Source: Chryseobacterium sp.
Lineage (GTDB): Bacteria > Bacteroidota > Bacteroidia > Flavobacteriales > Weeksellaceae
DNA: 64,000 nucleotides
Assembly: GCF_008831505.1 (NCBI RefSeq)
Contig: NZ_CP044507.1
Span: 1,054,001 to 1,118,000 of the forward strand
Direction: 5' to 3'
A model generated the notes under the pieces. The model was given only the letters and a program-made list of their open reading frames with translations. It was not told where the DNA came from and did no database searches. Shown here piece by piece: positions 62,766-64,000 of this stretch. How positions within the stretch are numbered: the first letter of the stretch is position 1; every line of letters begins with the position of its first letter. A program made the position numbers and the translations under genes.

Positions 62766-64000
62766 ATGAAAAAAATTAGTGCTGTTGTTCTTGTTTTTGT
62801 CTCTGTATTCACATTAAACGCGCAGAAGCCGAAAGATGTGGGAACCGGGAAACCCAAATTGGTAGTGGGAATCGTTGTGGATCAGATGCGGTGGGATTTT
62901 CTCTACCGTTATGAATCGAAATACGGCAACGGGGGATTCAAACGTCTTATGAATGAAGGATTTAACCTTAATAATGTGATGATTAATTATGTTCCTACGG
63001 TTACAGCATTGGGACATACCTCCATCTATACAGGTTCTGTGCCCTCCATTCACGGGATTGCAGGAAATGACTGGACAGACCGTGAAACGGGGAAAAATGT
63101 CTATTGTACCACAGATAATTCTGTAAAAGGAGTTGGCGCCAGCAACGAGAGGATCGGCGCACACTCCCCACATCAACTTTGGAGTACTACGATTACTGAC
63201 CAGTTAGGAATAGCAACCAACTTCAGGTCTAAAGTGGTAGGGGTATCGCTGAAAGACAGGGCCTCCATTCTGCCGGCTGGACATAATCCAACAGGCGCAT
63301 TCTGGTACGATGAAGGTACGGGTCATTTTGTTACGAGTTCCTATTATATGAATGATTTGCCAAAGTGGCTGAAGGATTTCAATGCGCAGAACTGGGGTGC
63401 AAAACTCGTAGCAAACGGTTGGGACACTTCGCTGCCTATAGCGCAGTACACAGAAAGTACTGCCGACGATGTTCCCTGGGAGCAATTACTGGGCAGCGCA
63501 AAGACGCCTACTTTTCCTTACACTAATCTGGCAGCCGATTTTGCCGCCAAGAAGGGAATTATCCGCACTACACCTTTTGGGAACACACTAACCCTTAAGG
63601 TTGCGGAAGCCGCACTGGATGCTTACCGCATGGGCCGCAATCAGGAAACCGATTTCCTGGCAGTCAATATTGCATCCACGGACTATGTGGGACATTCGTT
63701 TGGTCCCAACTCCATTGAAATTCAGGATACTTACCTGAGATTGGATAAAGACCTTGAAAATTTCTTCACCATGCTGGACAAAAAAGTTGGGAAGGATAAT
63801 TATCTGGTTTTCCTTTCGGCAGATCACGGTGGGGCACATGCAATGGGCTATATGGAGGCGAACAAGATGCTTACAGGGCTTTTTGACGATGGCTTACAGA
63901 AAAATCTGGAAGAAGAACTTAAAGCGAAGTACACGCATGAAAAACTGATTTGGGCCATAGACAATTATCAGATTTACCTGAATCAGCAACTTATACGGGA
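62766..64000 (+). CDS. pafA: Alkaline phosphatase PafA (3' truncated by window edge)
   Basis: The frame is open from ATG 62766 to the window end (411 codons). A signal peptide (KKISAVVLVFVSVFTLNAQ) targets it to the periplasm. Active-site elements of the Elizabethkingia PafA enzyme are visible: metal Asp in VVDQMRWDF, nucleophile Thr in the TVTALGHTSIY region, Asn in GNDW, Lys/Arg in SLKDRAS, Asp/His in STDYVGHSFG, and Asp-His in SADHGG. It hydrolyses phosphate monoesters to supply phosphate. Confidence 0.92.
   Translation, partial: MKKISAVVLVFVSVFTLNAQKPKDVGTGKPKLVVGIVVDQMRWDFLYRYESKYGNGGFKRLMNEGFNLNNVMINYVPTVTALGHTSIYTGSVPSIHGIAGNDWTDRETGKNVYCTTDNSVKGVGASNERIGAHSPHQLWSTTITDQLGIATNFRSKVVGVSLKDRASILPAGHNPTGAFWYDEGTGHFVTSSYYMNDLPKWLKDFNAQNWGAKLVANGWDTSLPIAQYTESTADDVPWEQLLGSAKTPTFPYTNLAADFAAKKGIIRTTPFGNTLTLKVAEAALDAYRMGRNQETDFLAVNIASTDYVGHSFGPNSIEIQDTYLRLDKDLENFFTMLDKKVGKDNYLVFLSADHGGAHAMGYMEANKMLTGLFDDGLQKNLEEELKAKYTHEKLIWAIDNYQIYLNQQLIR

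Overview
This window is chromosomal DNA from a Bacteroidota bacterium, most likely Flavobacteriia/Weeksellaceae (a Chryseobacterium or Elizabethkingia relative). The evidence is family-level: flavobacterial TAnnTTTG -7 promoter boxes recur, with two good TTG-N19/20-TAnnTTTG promoters (purD, mdh). Further support comes from a PafA-type alkaline phosphatase, a KISTS-type MetG, a nucleoid-associated NdpA-like protein, and the gene order dnaA / low-molecular-weight phosphatase / RsmI-like methylase.

The layout from 1 to 30.5 kb is ordinary core genome. It holds the 3' end of dnaA, a phosphatase, a methylase, an alanine:Na+ symporter, metG, a pirin and an FMN reductase. Next comes a purine run (purM, purN, purH, purD, guaA), all on the + strand. 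After that are a patatin/lipoprotein pair, a DEAD-box helicase, uvrA, a frameshifted acetyltransferase, gyrA (with Ile at position 83), a TPR protein, an MntR/DtxR-type regulator and a threonine aldolase. A thioredoxin-like gene broken by an in-frame stop closes the section.

From about 30.5 to 41 kb lies a visibly AT-rich accessory island. Every non-transposase gene is on the minus strand. The genes are partitioned by imperfect palindromes of roughly 130-205 bp that behave like integron attC sites. In eight consecutive units the first bases of the unit (GTTAG.. or GTTGTAGG..) are complementary to the first arm of the palindrome ending that same unit, which is the hallmark of integron gene cassettes. 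No integron integrase is in the window, so it looks like a cluster of attC sites lacking an integrase. The cargo includes a three-gene ABC-three-component defence-like operon (HNH protein, small middle component, DUF2326 ATPase), a Zn-ribbon/coiled-coil/EcsC-like trio, a CPBP protease, a YwqG-like protein, a lipoprotein and two gene-poor mini-cassettes. One attC core carries an IS110-family element. Its 5' non-coding region folds into two loops with the target and donor guides expected of a bridge RNA, and the guides match the element's actual flanks and ends. Remnants of a second insertion element (ends GTTGCRCAACYTC) abut three attC cores.

From 41 to 64 kb the core genome resumes. It holds P5C dehydrogenase, fabH and corA (divergent from one symmetric promoter), a large patatin, holB, an outer-membrane protein with LptC, anmK and an NdpA-like protein. 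A bacteriophytochrome kinase is translationally coupled to a heme oxygenase that makes its biliverdin chromophore. These are followed by a catalase-like protein, an Fpg/Nei-type glycosylase, cysE-cysK, mdh, a probable cholesterol-dependent-cytolysin-like protein and the start of pafA. I saw no rRNA, tRNA or CRISPR array.
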